NCBI RefSeq assembly: GCF_003402535.2
Contig: NZ_AP025170.1
Location: forward strand, 1,426,001 to 1,490,000
Length of the DNA: 64,000 bases
Direction of reading: 5' to 3'
Source of the DNA: Cupriavidus sp. P-10
GTDB taxonomy: Bacteria > Pseudomonadota > Gammaproteobacteria > Burkholderiales > Burkholderiaceae
Shown: positions 10,267 through 19,261 of the stretch, piece after piece
Layout of the letters: each line of letters begins with the position of its first letter
How positions within the stretch are numbered: the first letter of the stretch is position 1
Translations under genes and position numbers: made by a program
The notes under the pieces: model-generated
The model's input: the letters and a program-made list of their open reading frames with translations, nothing else
Databases searched by the model: none
What the model was told of the DNA's origin: nothing

Positions 10267-11214
10267 GTGGAATTCTTCGTTATCTCTCTGCTCAACGGCA
10301 TCAGCTACGGGCTGCTGCTGTTCATGCTGTCGTCAGGCCTGACCCTGATCTTCAGCATGATGGGCGTGCTCAATTTCGCGCACGCCAGTTTCTACATGCT
10401 GGGCGGGTACTTTGCCTACACCATCGCCAGCAAGGTCGGCTTCTGGCCGGCGCTAATCTTCGCGCCGCTGCTGGTAGCCGGGGCGGGCGCGCTGGTGGAG
10501 CGCTTCGGCCTGCGCACGGTGCACAAGTATGGCCACGTGGCCGAACTGCTGTTCACCTTCGGCCTGGCCTACCTGATCGAAGAGGGCGTCAAGCTGGTGT
10601 GGGGGCTGGCCGCAGTGCCGTACCGCATCCCCGCCGAGCTGGACGGGCCGCTGTTCCAGGTGTTCACCTCCTCCTTCCCCAAGTACCGCGCCTTCATGAT
10701 GCTGGTGTCGCTGGGCATGCTGGTGGCGATCTACCTGGTGCTGACGCGCACGCGCATCGGCCTGGTGATCCAGGCCGCGCTCACCCATCCGGAGATGGTC
10801 GAGGCGCTGGGCCACAACGTGCCGCGCGTCTTCATGATGGTGTTCGGCGGCGGCGCCGCGCTGGCGGGGCTGGCCGGGGTGATCGGCGGCAATGCCTTCG
10901 TCACCGAGCCGTCGATGGCGGCGGCGGTGGGATCGATCGTGTTCGTGGTGGCGGTGGTGGGCGGCATGGGGTCGTTGGTAGGGGCCTTCATCGCCTCGAT
11001 CCTGATCGGCGTGCTGCAGACTTTCGCGGTCACGATCGATGCCTCGCTCGCGGGGCTGCTGCGCAGCCTTGGCATGGCAGTCAGCGAAGCCACGCCGTTC
11101 TATGCCTTGTGGAAGCTCACGGTGGCCCAGGTGGCGCCGGTGCTGCCGTACCTGCTGCTGGTGGTGATGCTGATCTTCCGCCCGCGTGGACTGATGGGAA
11201 CCCGGGAGAGCTGA
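10267..11214 (+). CDS. livH: Branched-chain-type ABC transporter permease (LivH family)
   Basis: First membrane subunit of the HAAT transporter, with eight or so hydrophobic segments over 315 aa and the family opening FFVISLLNGISYGLLLFMLS. The start is GTG at 10267, supported by AAGGAC six bases upstream and by the family N-terminus. The preceding 230-base gap contains short direct repeats of AAGCGTGA around 10080-10110 and no gene. LivM follows after 4 bases. Confidence 0.92.
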   Translation: MEFFVISLLNGISYGLLLFMLSSGLTLIFSMMGVLNFAHASFYMLGGYFAYTIASKVGFWPALIFAPLLVAGAGALVERFGLRTVHKYGHVAELLFTFGLAYLIEEGVKLVWGLAAVPYRIPAELDGPLFQVFTSSFPKYRAFMMLVSLGMLVAIYLVLTRTRIGLVIQAALTHPEMVEALGHNVPRVFMMVFGGGAALAGLAGVIGGNAFVTEPSMAAAVGSIVFVVAVVGGMGSLVGAFIASILIGVLQTFAVTIDASLAGLLRSLGMAVSEATPFYALWKLTVAQVAPVLPYLLLVVMLIFRPRGLMGTRES

Positions 11215-11218
11215 CACC

Positions 11219-12532
11219 ATGGAGCAAGCGATGCAACAACGCCGCGAGCCGGTAGTCACCGGCCGCACCCTGCGCTACCGCCCGGTGAACCTGGCGCGGT
11301 GGCTGATCTGGAGCCTGACCATCCTCATCATGCTGGTGCTGCCGCTGGTGTTTACCGGGGGCTTCGCCATCACGCTGATGTCGCAGATGGGCATCATGGT
11401 CATCTTCGCGCTGTCGTACAACATGCTGCTCGGGCAGACCGGCATGCTGTCGTTCGGCCATGCGGTGTATTCCGGGCTGGGCGCCTTTATTGCCGTGCAT
11501 GTGCTGAACATGGTTGGCGCCGGCAAGGTATGGCTGCCGGTGTCGATGCTGCCGCTGGTGGGCGGGCTGGCCGGCGCGTTCTTCGGCGTGATCTTCGGCT
11601 ATGTCACCACCAAGAAGGCCGGCACCACCTTTGCCATGATCACCATGGGCATTGGCGAGATGGTGTTCGCCAGCTCGCTGATGTTCCCCGAGTTCTTCGG
11701 CGGCGAGGGCGGCATCTCCACCAACCGCGTGGTCGGGGACCCGTTCCTGGGCCTCACCTTCGGGCCCGGGCGCCAGGTCTACTACCTGATCGCGGTGTGG
11801 TGCCTGGTGTCGATGGTGGCCATGTACGCATGGACGCAGACGCCGCTGGGCCGCATTGCCAACGCGGTGCGCGACAACCCCGAGCGGGTCGAGTTCATCG
11901 GCTACAACACCCAGCGCGTGCGCTACCTGGTGCTGATCCTGTCGGCGTTCTTCGCCGGGATCTCGGGGGCGCTGGCGGCGATCAACTTCGAGATCGTCTC
12001 GGCCGAGAACGTCAGCGCGGTGCGCTCCGGCGGCGTGCTGCTGGCGGTGTTCATCGGCGGCGCGGGCGTGTTCTTCGGGCCAATCATCGGCGCGGTGGTG
12101 TTCATGCTGTTCGCGGTGGCGCTGTCGGACCTGACCAAGGCATGGCTGCTGTACCTGGGCCTGTTCTTCGTGCTGATGGTGATGTTCGTGCCGGGCGGCC
12201 TGGCCAGCCTGCTGCTGATGCAGCTGCCGCTGGCGGCAAAGGGCAAGCTGCGCCGGATGCTGCCGTCCTACGCCAAGGCGGGCGCGGCCGGCGTGGTGCT
12301 GCTGCTGGCGATGATCGTGACCGTCGAACTGGTCTACAAGGTGCAGGTCGACAGCGCCAATGGCACGGCCATGAAGCTGTTCGGCGTCGGCTTCGATGCC
12401 GCGACGTGGGCGCCATGGCTGGTGGCGGCGGTGATGTGGGCCGTGGGGCTGGCCGCATGGCGGCTGACGGTGCGCGCGGCGCGCGTGGAATGGGACAAGG
12501 TGCAGGCGGAAATCGCGGGAGGCACGGCATGA
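11219..12532 (+). CDS. livM: Branched-chain-type ABC transporter permease (LivM family)
   Basis: Second membrane subunit of the HAAT transporter, 437 aa. It has the family landmarks ALSYNMLLGQTGMLSFGHA and VRDNPERVEFIGYN (the EAA-like cytoplasmic loop that contacts the ATPases). The C-terminal region after about residue 345 contains two further hydrophobic segments and is longer than in short LivM proteins. Its stop overlaps the livG start by 4 bases (ATGA), consistent with translational coupling. Confidence 0.92.
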   Translation: MEQAMQQRREPVVTGRTLRYRPVNLARWLIWSLTILIMLVLPLVFTGGFAITLMSQMGIMVIFALSYNMLLGQTGMLSFGHAVYSGLGAFIAVHVLNMVGAGKVWLPVSMLPLVGGLAGAFFGVIFGYVTTKKAGTTFAMITMGIGEMVFASSLMFPEFFGGEGGISTNRVVGDPFLGLTFGPGRQVYYLIAVWCLVSMVAMYAWTQTPLGRIANAVRDNPERVEFIGYNTQRVRYLVLILSAFFAGISGALAAINFEIVSAENVSAVRSGGVLLAVFIGGAGVFFGPIIGAVVFMLFAVALSDLTKAWLLYLGLFFVLMVMFVPGGLASLLLMQLPLAAKGKLRRMLPSYAKAGAAGVVLLLAMIVTVELVYKVQVDSANGTAMKLFGVGFDAATWAPWLVAAVMWAVGLAAWRLTVRAARVEWDKVQAEIAGGTA

Positions 12533-13302
12533 CGGCGGCACTGGAACTGACCGAGGTACGCAAGAAGTTCGGCCAGACGGAGATCATCCGCGGCGTGAAC
12601 CTGAGCATCCCGAAGGGCGAGCGCCATGCGCTGATCGGGCCCAACGGGGCGGGCAAGTCCACCACCTTCAACCTGATCTCGGGCCGCTTCGCGCCCACCA
12701 GCGGCACGGTGCGCCTGAACGGGCAGGAGATCGGCGGGCTGCAGCCGTTCGTGATCAACCGCATGGGGCTGTCGCGCAGCTTCCAGATCACCAATATCTT
12801 TCACCGGCTGTCGGTGTTCGAGAACCTGCGTTGCGCGGTGCTGTGGTCGCTCGGGTACAAGTACTCGTTCTGGCACCGCCTGACGGGTTTGCGCGATGCG
12901 CGCGAGCGGGCTGATGAGGTGCTGGAGCTGATCGGCATGCAGCACCGGCGCAATACGCAGGCGGGATTGCTGACCTACGCCGAGCAGCGCGCGCTGGAAA
13001 TCGGCATCACCATCGCCGGCGGCGCCGAGGTGATCCTGCTGGACGAGCCCACCGCGGGCATGAGCCGCTCTGAGTCCGACCATGCGGTGGAACTGATCCG
13101 CAAGGTCACCGTGGGCAAGACGCTGGTGATGGTGGAGCACGACATGAGCGTGGTGTTCGGGCTGGCCGACCGGATTTCGGTGCTGGTCTATGGCGAGGTG
13201 ATCGCCACCGATACGCCGCAGGCGATCCGCAACAACCGCAAGGTCAAGGAAGCCTATCTGGGAACCACGCTGGACGAAGACGCCACCGAAGGAGTGCACT
13301 GA
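12529..13302 (+). CDS. livG: Branched-chain-type ABC transporter ATP-binding protein (LivG family)
   Basis: ATPase subunit, 257 aa. The Walker A sequence is intact (GPNGAGKST), the Walker B is VILLDEPTAGM, and the H-loop is MVEHDM. The signature region is divergent (LLTYAEQRALEIG), which is typical of LivG, where the LSYG-type motif replaces LSGGQ. It overlaps livM by 4 bases and livF by 3 bases. With its intact ATP-binding Lys it is the subunit most likely to be fully catalytic in the LivG/LivF pair. Confidence 0.94.
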   Translation: MTAALELTEVRKKFGQTEIIRGVNLSIPKGERHALIGPNGAGKSTTFNLISGRFAPTSGTVRLNGQEIGGLQPFVINRMGLSRSFQITNIFHRLSVFENLRCAVLWSLGYKYSFWHRLTGLRDARERADEVLELIGMQHRRNTQAGLLTYAEQRALEIGITIAGGAEVILLDEPTAGMSRSESDHAVELIRKVTVGKTLVMVEHDMSVVFGLADRISVLVYGEVIATDTPQAIRNNRKVKEAYLGTTLDEDATEGVH

Positions 13303-14015
13303 TGGGCAAGCGGATGCTGGAAGTCACGGGCCTGCATGCCTACTACGGCAAGAGCCATATCCTGCATGGCGTCGATGCGCATATCGGCGAAGGCGAGATT
13401 GTCGCGCTGCTGGGGCGCAACGGGGTGGGGCGGTCGACCATGGCCAAGGCCATCCTCGGCATGGTCAAGGCCGAGGGCTCGGTGAAGTTCCGCGGCGAGG
13501 AGATCCTGGGGCGGCGCACGTTCGAGATCGCGCACCTCGGCATCGGCTATGTGCCGGAGAACCGGGATATCTTCCCGACGCTGACGGTGCGGCAGAACCT
13601 GCTGCTGGGCGAGAAGCGCAATCCGCGGCAGCCCAAGCCGCGCTGGTCGGTGGAGGACATGTTCAATATGTTCCCCCGGCTCAGGGAGCGCGAGAACACC
13701 GCCGCGGGCGTGTTGTCCGGCGGCGAGCAGCAGATGCTGACGCTGTGCCGCACGCTGATGGGCGATCCCGACCTGGTGCTGATCGACGAGCCCACCGAAG
13801 GGCTGGCGCCGATGATCGTGACGCTGGTGGGCGACTACCTCAAGACGCTGAAGGAGCGGGGCATCTCCGTACTGCTGATCGAGCAGAAGCTGGCGATTGC
13901 GCTGGATATCTCGCAGCGGGTCTATGTCATGGGACACGGGCACATCGTGTTCGAGGGCACGCCCGGCGAGCTCAAGGCGAATTCGCAGATCCGGAAGGAG
14001 TGGCTGGAGGTTTAA
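13302..14015 (+). CDS. livF: Branched-chain-type ABC transporter ATP-binding protein (LivF family) with variant Walker A
   Basis: Second ATPase subunit, 237 aa. The signature LSGGEQQ, Walker B LVLIDEPTEGL and the Q-loop region GYVPENRDIFPTL are normal. The Walker A reads GRNGVGRST: the universal Lys is Arg at residue 44 (codon CGG at 13431). If this subunit does not hydrolyse ATP, the transporter would be an asymmetric dimer with LivG doing the work. Similar Arg variants may be common in beta-proteobacterial LivF proteins, so it may be a lineage trait rather than a defect. It is the last gene of the transporter run. Confidence 0.92.
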   Translation: MGKRMLEVTGLHAYYGKSHILHGVDAHIGEGEIVALLGRNGVGRSTMAKAILGMVKAEGSVKFRGEEILGRRTFEIAHLGIGYVPENRDIFPTLTVRQNLLLGEKRNPRQPKPRWSVEDMFNMFPRLRERENTAAGVLSGGEQQMLTLCRTLMGDPDLVLIDEPTEGLAPMIVTLVGDYLKTLKERGISVLLIEQKLAIALDISQRVYVMGHGHIVFEGTPGELKANSQIRKEWLEV

Positions 14016-14205
14016 GCGCTTCGGCCGGGGCCGCGCATCCTCGTGGCGTCGGCTTCACTTCATGTTTTCCCTGCAGGATGTGCCGAAAGTGGCTTGATGG
14101 TCGCCTTTCGCGGCAGCCCTCGGCGAAACAGCTGAGTGCTCCACCTCTTTTGCTGCTGACAAGCCGCTTTGTAACACTGTTGTAAATCTGTCTTAATTCT
14201 GCACT

Positions 14206-14249
14206 GGGAATGATTCGCATTTGTACTTCGATTCCTACATCCCTATAAT
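14206..14249 (+). promoter_or_regulatory. Sigma70 promoter with overlapping putative Fur box
   Basis: TTGTAC (14221-14226), a 17-base spacer and a perfect TATAAT (14244-14249) make a strong promoter about 120 bases before the siderophore receptor start. A Fur-box-like sequence, GGGAATGATTCGCATTTGT (14206-14224), overlaps the -35 element and matches 12 of 19 positions of the classical Fur consensus. This predicts iron repression of the receptor. The rest of the 356-base gap (14016-14371) shows no gene. Confidence 0.65.
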
Positions 14250-14371
14250 CGCCCGCCGGGGATGGATGACTTGATTCACGGGCGACAGTGGTAGTGCTTC
14301 CTTGGGCTTGTCTTCATTGACCACGCTTGTTCGCGTCAAGAACTACAAGACAACACAGGGAAGGCAAGGCC

Positions 14372-16666
14372 GTGAAAGGAAACCAGAAGTCGTTTGAATT
14401 GACCCCGCTCGCCGCTGCGCTCGCGGGCGCCGTCGCAGCGTTTGCCATGCAGGGTGCATCGGCGCAGGAGAGCCAGCCTGTCGTCGTCGCCGCGGGCCAG
14501 GCCGCGCCGGTGACGCTGGAACGGGTTACCGTGACCAGCAAGCGCGAAGACGGCTACAAGGTGGAAGAGGCGCAGTCGCCCAAGTTCACCGCGCCGCTGC
14601 TCGACACGCCCAAGTCGGTGACCGTGGTGCCGGCCGAGGTGATCCAGCAATCGGGCTCCAACTCGCTGCAGGACGCGCTGCGTACCACGCCGGGCATCAC
14701 CTTCGGCGCCGGCGAAGGCGGCAACCCGATTGGCGACCGTCCTTTCATCCGCGGTTTTGACTCGATGTCGAGCATCTATGTCGACGGCGTGCGCGATACT
14801 GCGTCGCAGACCCGCGACACCTTCAACATCGAAAGCATCGAAGTCATCAAGGGCCCCAGCTCGGCCTTCGGCGGCAAGGGCTCGGCCGGCGGCATGATCA
14901 ATATCGTGTCGAAGCTGCCCCAGGCCGAGAACTTCGCGCAGGGCTCGATCGGCGTGGGCACGGACTCTTACTTCCGCGCCACGGCCGACGGCAACTACGT
15001 GATCAACGACAATACCGCCGTGCGCCTGAATGCGCTGGGGTACACCGCCAACGTGCCGGGCCGCAATGAAGTCGACCAGAATTCCTGGGGCTTCGCGCCG
15101 TCGGTGACGTTCGGCATGAAGTCCGATACGAAGGTCACGCTGTCCTACTACCACCTGCAGGGCAACGGCATGCCGGACTACAGCATTCCGTACTCGCGCC
15201 CTGCCAGCCAGTCGACCAAGGCCAATCCGTCGCAGCCGGCAAACGTCAACCGCAACAACTTCTACGGCCTGACCGACCGCGACTTCCAGAAGACGCAGAG
15301 CGATATCGCCACGGCCACCGTCCAGCATGATTTCCGCAACGGCCTGGTGTTCAGCAACACCACGCGCTGGGGCCGCGCCACCAACGACTACATCGTCACC
15401 AACCCTGACGACAGCCGCGGCAACGTGCCGCGCGGCTTTGTCTGGCGCAACACCAAGAACCGCGACTCGGCCACCGAGACGCTGACCAACCAGACCGACC
15501 TGACGGCCAAGTTCGAGACCGGCAGCCTGAAGCACAGCGTGCTGTTTGGCTTCGAGTTCAGCCGCGACGATACCAACAACACGCCATATAACGTTCTGTC
15601 GGCAAATCCTGCTTCCAATCCCACGGCCGCTGTGCCGACGGTGCCGGGCATTTGCAACGCATCGCTGGTGGCGAGCTTCGACTGCACGTCCCTGGCCAAC
15701 CCGAACCCGAACGACCCGTGGCGCGGCAGCATCACCAAGATGCCGTTCACCACCAACACCACCACCAATACGCGCTCGGTCTACCTGTTCGATACGGTCG
15801 AGATCACCAAGCAGTGGATGGTCAACGGTGGCGTTCGCTACGACAGCTACGACACGCACGCCTTCACCAACGCCTACACCAACCCGAATACCGGCGCGGC
15901 AGTGGCGCAGGTGGACATTCGCAACAAGTCGAACTTCTTCAACTACCAGGCCGGCGTGGTCTACAAGCCGGTCGAGTACGGCAGCATCTACGTGTCGTAC
16001 GGCACCTCGTCGACGCCGCCGGGTTCGACCAACGGTGACGGCGCCGACAACATCACGGCGGCGCAGCGCAACCTGGAGCCGGAAACCGCGCGTTCGGTGG
16101 AAATCGGCACCAAGTGGGATCTGCTGGCCAGGCGCCTGTCGCTGACTGGTGCGATCTTCCAGATCGAGAAGAACAATGCGCGCGTGGCGGTCGATGCCAA
16201 CACCACGGTCAATGCGGGCAAGCAGCGCGTGAAGGGCTTCGAGCTGGGCTTTGCCGGTAACCTGACTGACAAGTGGGGTCTGTTCGGCGGCTATACGTAC
16301 CTGAACAGCGAACTGATCGACAATGGCCCGCAAGCCGCCAATGCGGCCAACAACGGCAACCAGTTCCCGAATACGCCGAAGAACAGCTTCAGCCTGTGGA
16401 CCACCTACCAGGTGCTGCCGGCGCTGACGGTTGGCGGTGGTGCGTACTACGTCGACAAGCTCTATGCCAATCCGGCCAACTCGCTGTACGTGCCTTCATA
16501 CTGGCGCTTTGACCTGATGGCCGCGTATCGCGTCAACAAGAACCTGTCGCTGCAGCTGAATGTGCAGAACCTGTTTGACAAGACCTACTACACCAAGGCG
16601 CATAACCACTACGGTGGGCTGGGTGCGGGCCGGTTCGGGATGCTGACGGCCAACTTCAAGTTCTGA
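14372..16666 (+). CDS. TonB-dependent siderophore receptor (catecholate, Fiu-like)
   Basis: Outer-membrane receptor for ferric siderophores, 764 aa. A signal peptide ends near ASA-QES (about residue 32). The plug domain follows, with TPKSVTVVPAEVI, LRTTPGITFG, RPFIRGFDS and VEVIKGPSS-like signatures (IEVIKGPSSAFGGKG), then the beta-barrel ending in the aromatic terminal strand MLTANFKF. The plug resembles Fiu/CirA-type catecholate receptors more than FhuA types, but the ligand cannot be fixed. I chose GTG at 14372 because GGGAAGG lies upstream and the signal peptide starts there. The gene stands alone, behind an iron-type promoter and before a terminator. Confidence 0.93.
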   Translation: MKGNQKSFELTPLAAALAGAVAAFAMQGASAQESQPVVVAAGQAAPVTLERVTVTSKREDGYKVEEAQSPKFTAPLLDTPKSVTVVPAEVIQQSGSNSLQDALRTTPGITFGAGEGGNPIGDRPFIRGFDSMSSIYVDGVRDTASQTRDTFNIESIEVIKGPSSAFGGKGSAGGMINIVSKLPQAENFAQGSIGVGTDSYFRATADGNYVINDNTAVRLNALGYTANVPGRNEVDQNSWGFAPSVTFGMKSDTKVTLSYYHLQGNGMPDYSIPYSRPASQSTKANPSQPANVNRNNFYGLTDRDFQKTQSDIATATVQHDFRNGLVFSNTTRWGRATNDYIVTNPDDSRGNVPRGFVWRNTKNRDSATETLTNQTDLTAKFETGSLKHSVLFGFEFSRDDTNNTPYNVLSANPASNPTAAVPTVPGICNASLVASFDCTSLANPNPNDPWRGSITKMPFTTNTTTNTRSVYLFDTVEITKQWMVNGGVRYDSYDTHAFTNAYTNPNTGAAVAQVDIRNKSNFFNYQAGVVYKPVEYGSIYVSYGTSSTPPGSTNGDGADNITAAQRNLEPETARSVEIGTKWDLLARRLSLTGAIFQIEKNNARVAVDANTTVNAGKQRVKGFELGFAGNLTDKWGLFGGYTYLNSELIDNGPQAANAANNGNQFPNTPKNSFSLWTTYQVLPALTVGGGAYYVDKLYANPANSLYVPSYWRFDLMAAYRVNKNLSLQLNVQNLFDKTYYTKAHNHYGGLGAGRFGMLTANFKF

Positions 16667-16710
16667 CAAGGGCGCAAGTCAGCCTGAACGGCTGACGCCG
16701 CCACCCAATG

Positions 16711-16752
16711 AAAACCGCGTGCTCCGGCTGATGCCGGGGCCGCGGTTTTTTG
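16711..16752 (+). terminator. Rho-independent terminator after the siderophore receptor
   Basis: The arms AAACCGCG (from 16712) and CGCGGTTTTTT (16741-16751) form a GC-rich stem closed by a second inner hairpin (CTCCGGC / GCCGGGG) and followed by a T-run. It sits 45 bases after the receptor stop codon, on the same strand. Confidence 0.85.
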
Positions 16753-16976
16753 CTTTCCGGCGTGACGCGCTCACTCACGGCCGCGGCCTGTGCCGGGCTC
16801 CCAAATAAAGTCGCATACTGCTTAGAGCCAGCCTTCGGTACAAAGCCGGAAGTGCATCGGGCGCCATCGAGCAGCGCGGCGCTATGGCGTTTTCGGCGTC
16901 CGGATGGCGGACGTCATGCACGCCGATAAGGGGCGCAATGCGTGCGGCTTATTCCGCATGGGAAGCCTCCAAATTG

Positions 16977-17008
16977 AAATTGAACGACCGTGCTATTTTG
17001 TGTATGCT
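16977..17008 (+). promoter_or_regulatory. Promoter of the beta-oxidation cluster with embedded operator (site B)
   Basis: TTGAAC (16980-16985), a 17-base spacer and TATGCT (17003-17008) form a good sigma70 promoter 142 bases before the fadB-like gene. The operator-like sequence GAACGACCGT followed by GCTATTTT covers the -35 box and spacer, and aligns with site A (6954) and site C (31637). A repressor bound here would exclude RNA polymerase. The remainder of the 483-base gap from 16667 holds only the receptor's terminator. Confidence 0.6.
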
Positions 17009-17149
17009 TGTTTCGCCCAAGCCCCGGAGGGCTTGTGGCAAGCAGCAACCGCGGCGGGTTAACCCTGTGCCAACCGCGCCCGCACCCAGCAGCAAAACAA
17101 TAATTCGAGAATTCGAATCCCGAGACAAACTTCTGTAAAAGGAACCAGC

Positions 17150-19231
17150 ATGACAGCGCAGTATCAGGTTCAGGACGGCGTAGCCGTCATCACGCTCGAC
17201 AATCCCCCTGTCAACGGCCTGGGTCACAGCACCCGTCTTGGCATCGTCGAAGGCATGACCCGTGCGCTGGACGATGCCGCCGTCAAGGCCATCGTCATCA
17301 CCGGCGCCGGCAAGGCATTCTCGGGCGGCGCCGATATCCGTGAATTCAATACCCCCAAGGCCATGCAGGAGCCGACCCTGCACTCGGTGATCCGCGTGCT
17401 GGAGGCGTCGTCCAAGCCGGTTATCGCCGCCGTGCACTCGGTCGCCATGGGTGGCGGCCTGGAACTGGCGCTGGGCTGTAACTACCGCGTGGCGTCCAAG
17501 GGCGCGCAGATCGCGCTGCCGGAAGTGAAGCTGGGCCTGCTGCCCGGTGCCGGCGGCACGCAGCGCCTGCCGCGCGTGATCGGCCTGGAGGCCGCCGCCA
17601 ACATGATCGTGTCGGGCACCCCGGTGCTGTCCGAGAAGTTCGCCGGCACCAAGCTGTTCGACGAGATCGTCGACGGTGACGTGCTGCCCGCAGCGGTCAA
17701 GTTCGCGCAGAACGTCGGCGCCGCCAACGGCCCGCATCCGAAGGTGCGCGACCTGAAGGTGCGCCACGAGAACCCGGAAGGCTACCTCGGCTTTGCCCGC
17801 AACACCGTGGCCGCGATGGCCAGGAACTTCCCGGCGCCGCTGAAGTGCCTGGAAGCGGTGGCCGGCTCGCTCAAGCCGTTCGAGCAAGGCCTGAAGGAAG
17901 AGCGCGAGGGCTTCCTGTTCCTGGTGACCACGCCGGAATCGCGCGCGCTGCGCCACGCCTTCTTTGGCGAGCGTGCCGCCAGCAAGATCCCCGACGTGCC
18001 CGAAGGCACCCCCGTGCGCAAGATCGAGAAGGTTGCCGTGATCGGCGCCGGCACGATGGGCGGCGGCATCAGCATGAATTTCCTGAACGCGGGCATCCCG
18101 GTCACCATCCTGGAAACCAAGCAGGAAGCGCTGGACCGCGGCGTCGGCATCATCCGCAAGAATTACGAAAACAGCGCCAGGAAGGGCAAGCTCACGCAGG
18201 AGAAGGTCGAGCAGCGCATGGGCCTGCTGAGCACCACGCTGTCCTATGACGAGATCAAGGACGCCGACATGGTCATCGAGGCCGTGTTCGAGGAAATGGG
18301 CGTCAAGGAAATCGTCTTCAAGAAGCTGGACGAAGTGATGAAGCAGGGCGCAATCCTGGCTTCGAACACCTCCACGCTGGACGTCAACAAGATCGCCTCG
18401 TTCACCAAGCGTCCGCAGGACGTGGTCGGCATGCACTTCTTCAGCCCGGCCAACGTGATGAAGTTGCTGGAAGTGGTGCGTGGCGAGAAGACCGGCAAGG
18501 ACGTGCTGGCCACGGTCATGCAGATCGGCAAGAAGATCAAGAAGACCGCGGTGGTGTCGGGCGTGTGCGACGGCTTTATCGGCAACCGCATGATCGAGCA
18601 GTACAGCCGCCAGGCCGGCTACCTGCTGGATGAAGGCGCGCTGCCGGAGCAGGTGGACAAGGCCATCGAGAAGTTCGGCTTTGCCATGGGCCCGTTCCGC
18701 ATGGGCGACCTGGCCGGCAACGACATCGGCTGGGCCATCCGCAAGCGCCGCGCCGTGGACAAGCCGGAGATCCAGTACTCCAAGACCGCCGACCTGCTGT
18801 GCGAGATGGGCCGTTACGGCCAGAAGACCGGCGCGGGCTGGTACGACTACAAGGCGGGCGACCGCAAGCCGTACCCGAACCAGCAGGTCAACGACATGAT
18901 CGTGCAGCACTCGAAGGACCTGGGCATCACGCGCCGCAAGATCTCTGATGAAGAGATCGTCGAGCGCCTGGTGTTCGCGCTGGTCAACGAAGGCGCCAAG
19001 ATCCTGGAAGAGGGCATTGCTTCCAAGGCCTCGGATATCGACATGGTGTACCTGACCGGCTACGGCTTCCCGCTGTTCCGCGGCGGCCCGATGCTGTACG
19101 CGGACCAGGTCGGCCTGTACAACGTGGCGCTGGCAATGAAGCGCTACGCCAAGGGCTACCACGGTGAAGCCTGGCAGGTCGCGCCGCTGCTGCAGAAGCT
19201 GGCGGACGAGGGCAAGGGCTTTAACGGTTAA
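17150..19231 (+). CDS. fadB: Bifunctional enoyl-CoA hydratase / 3-hydroxyacyl-CoA dehydrogenase
   Basis: Carries out the middle two steps of beta-oxidation. The 693-aa protein has an N-terminal crotonase domain (residues 1 to about 190, with GGGLELALGCNYR and LPEVKLGLLPGAGGTQRLPR, which contain the two catalytic Glu), then the 3-hydroxyacyl-CoA dehydrogenase NAD-binding domain opening VAVIGAGTMGGGI near residue 298 and its C-terminal dimerisation domains (catalytic His in GMHFFSPA). The order matches FadB/FadJ, slightly shorter than E. coli FadB. AAGGA precedes the ATG. It heads the rightward lipid-catabolism cluster and resembles the second beta-oxidation operon described in C. necator H16. 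Confidence 0.95.
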   Translation: MTAQYQVQDGVAVITLDNPPVNGLGHSTRLGIVEGMTRALDDAAVKAIVITGAGKAFSGGADIREFNTPKAMQEPTLHSVIRVLEASSKPVIAAVHSVAMGGGLELALGCNYRVASKGAQIALPEVKLGLLPGAGGTQRLPRVIGLEAAANMIVSGTPVLSEKFAGTKLFDEIVDGDVLPAAVKFAQNVGAANGPHPKVRDLKVRHENPEGYLGFARNTVAAMARNFPAPLKCLEAVAGSLKPFEQGLKEEREGFLFLVTTPESRALRHAFFGERAASKIPDVPEGTPVRKIEKVAVIGAGTMGGGISMNFLNAGIPVTILETKQEALDRGVGIIRKNYENSARKGKLTQEKVEQRMGLLSTTLSYDEIKDADMVIEAVFEEMGVKEIVFKKLDEVMKQGAILASNTSTLDVNKIASFTKRPQDVVGMHFFSPANVMKLLEVVRGEKTGKDVLATVMQIGKKIKKTAVVSGVCDGFIGNRMIEQYSRQAGYLLDEGALPEQVDKAIEKFGFAMGPFRMGDLAGNDIGWAIRKRRAVDKPEIQYSKTADLLCEMGRYGQKTGAGWYDYKAGDRKPYPNQQVNDMIVQHSKDLGITRRKISDEEIVERLVFALVNEGAKILEEGIASKASDIDMVYLTGYGFPLFRGGPMLYADQVGLYNVALAMKRYAKGYHGEAWQVAPLLQKLADEGKGFNG

Positions 19232-19261
19232 TACGCCACGAGGGTTCAGCCCGGAGCTGAG

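Noticed and set aside
14336..16333. Minus-strand open frame of about 660 codons
   Set aside because: Antisense to the TonB receptor, which has a full set of motifs and a promoter.
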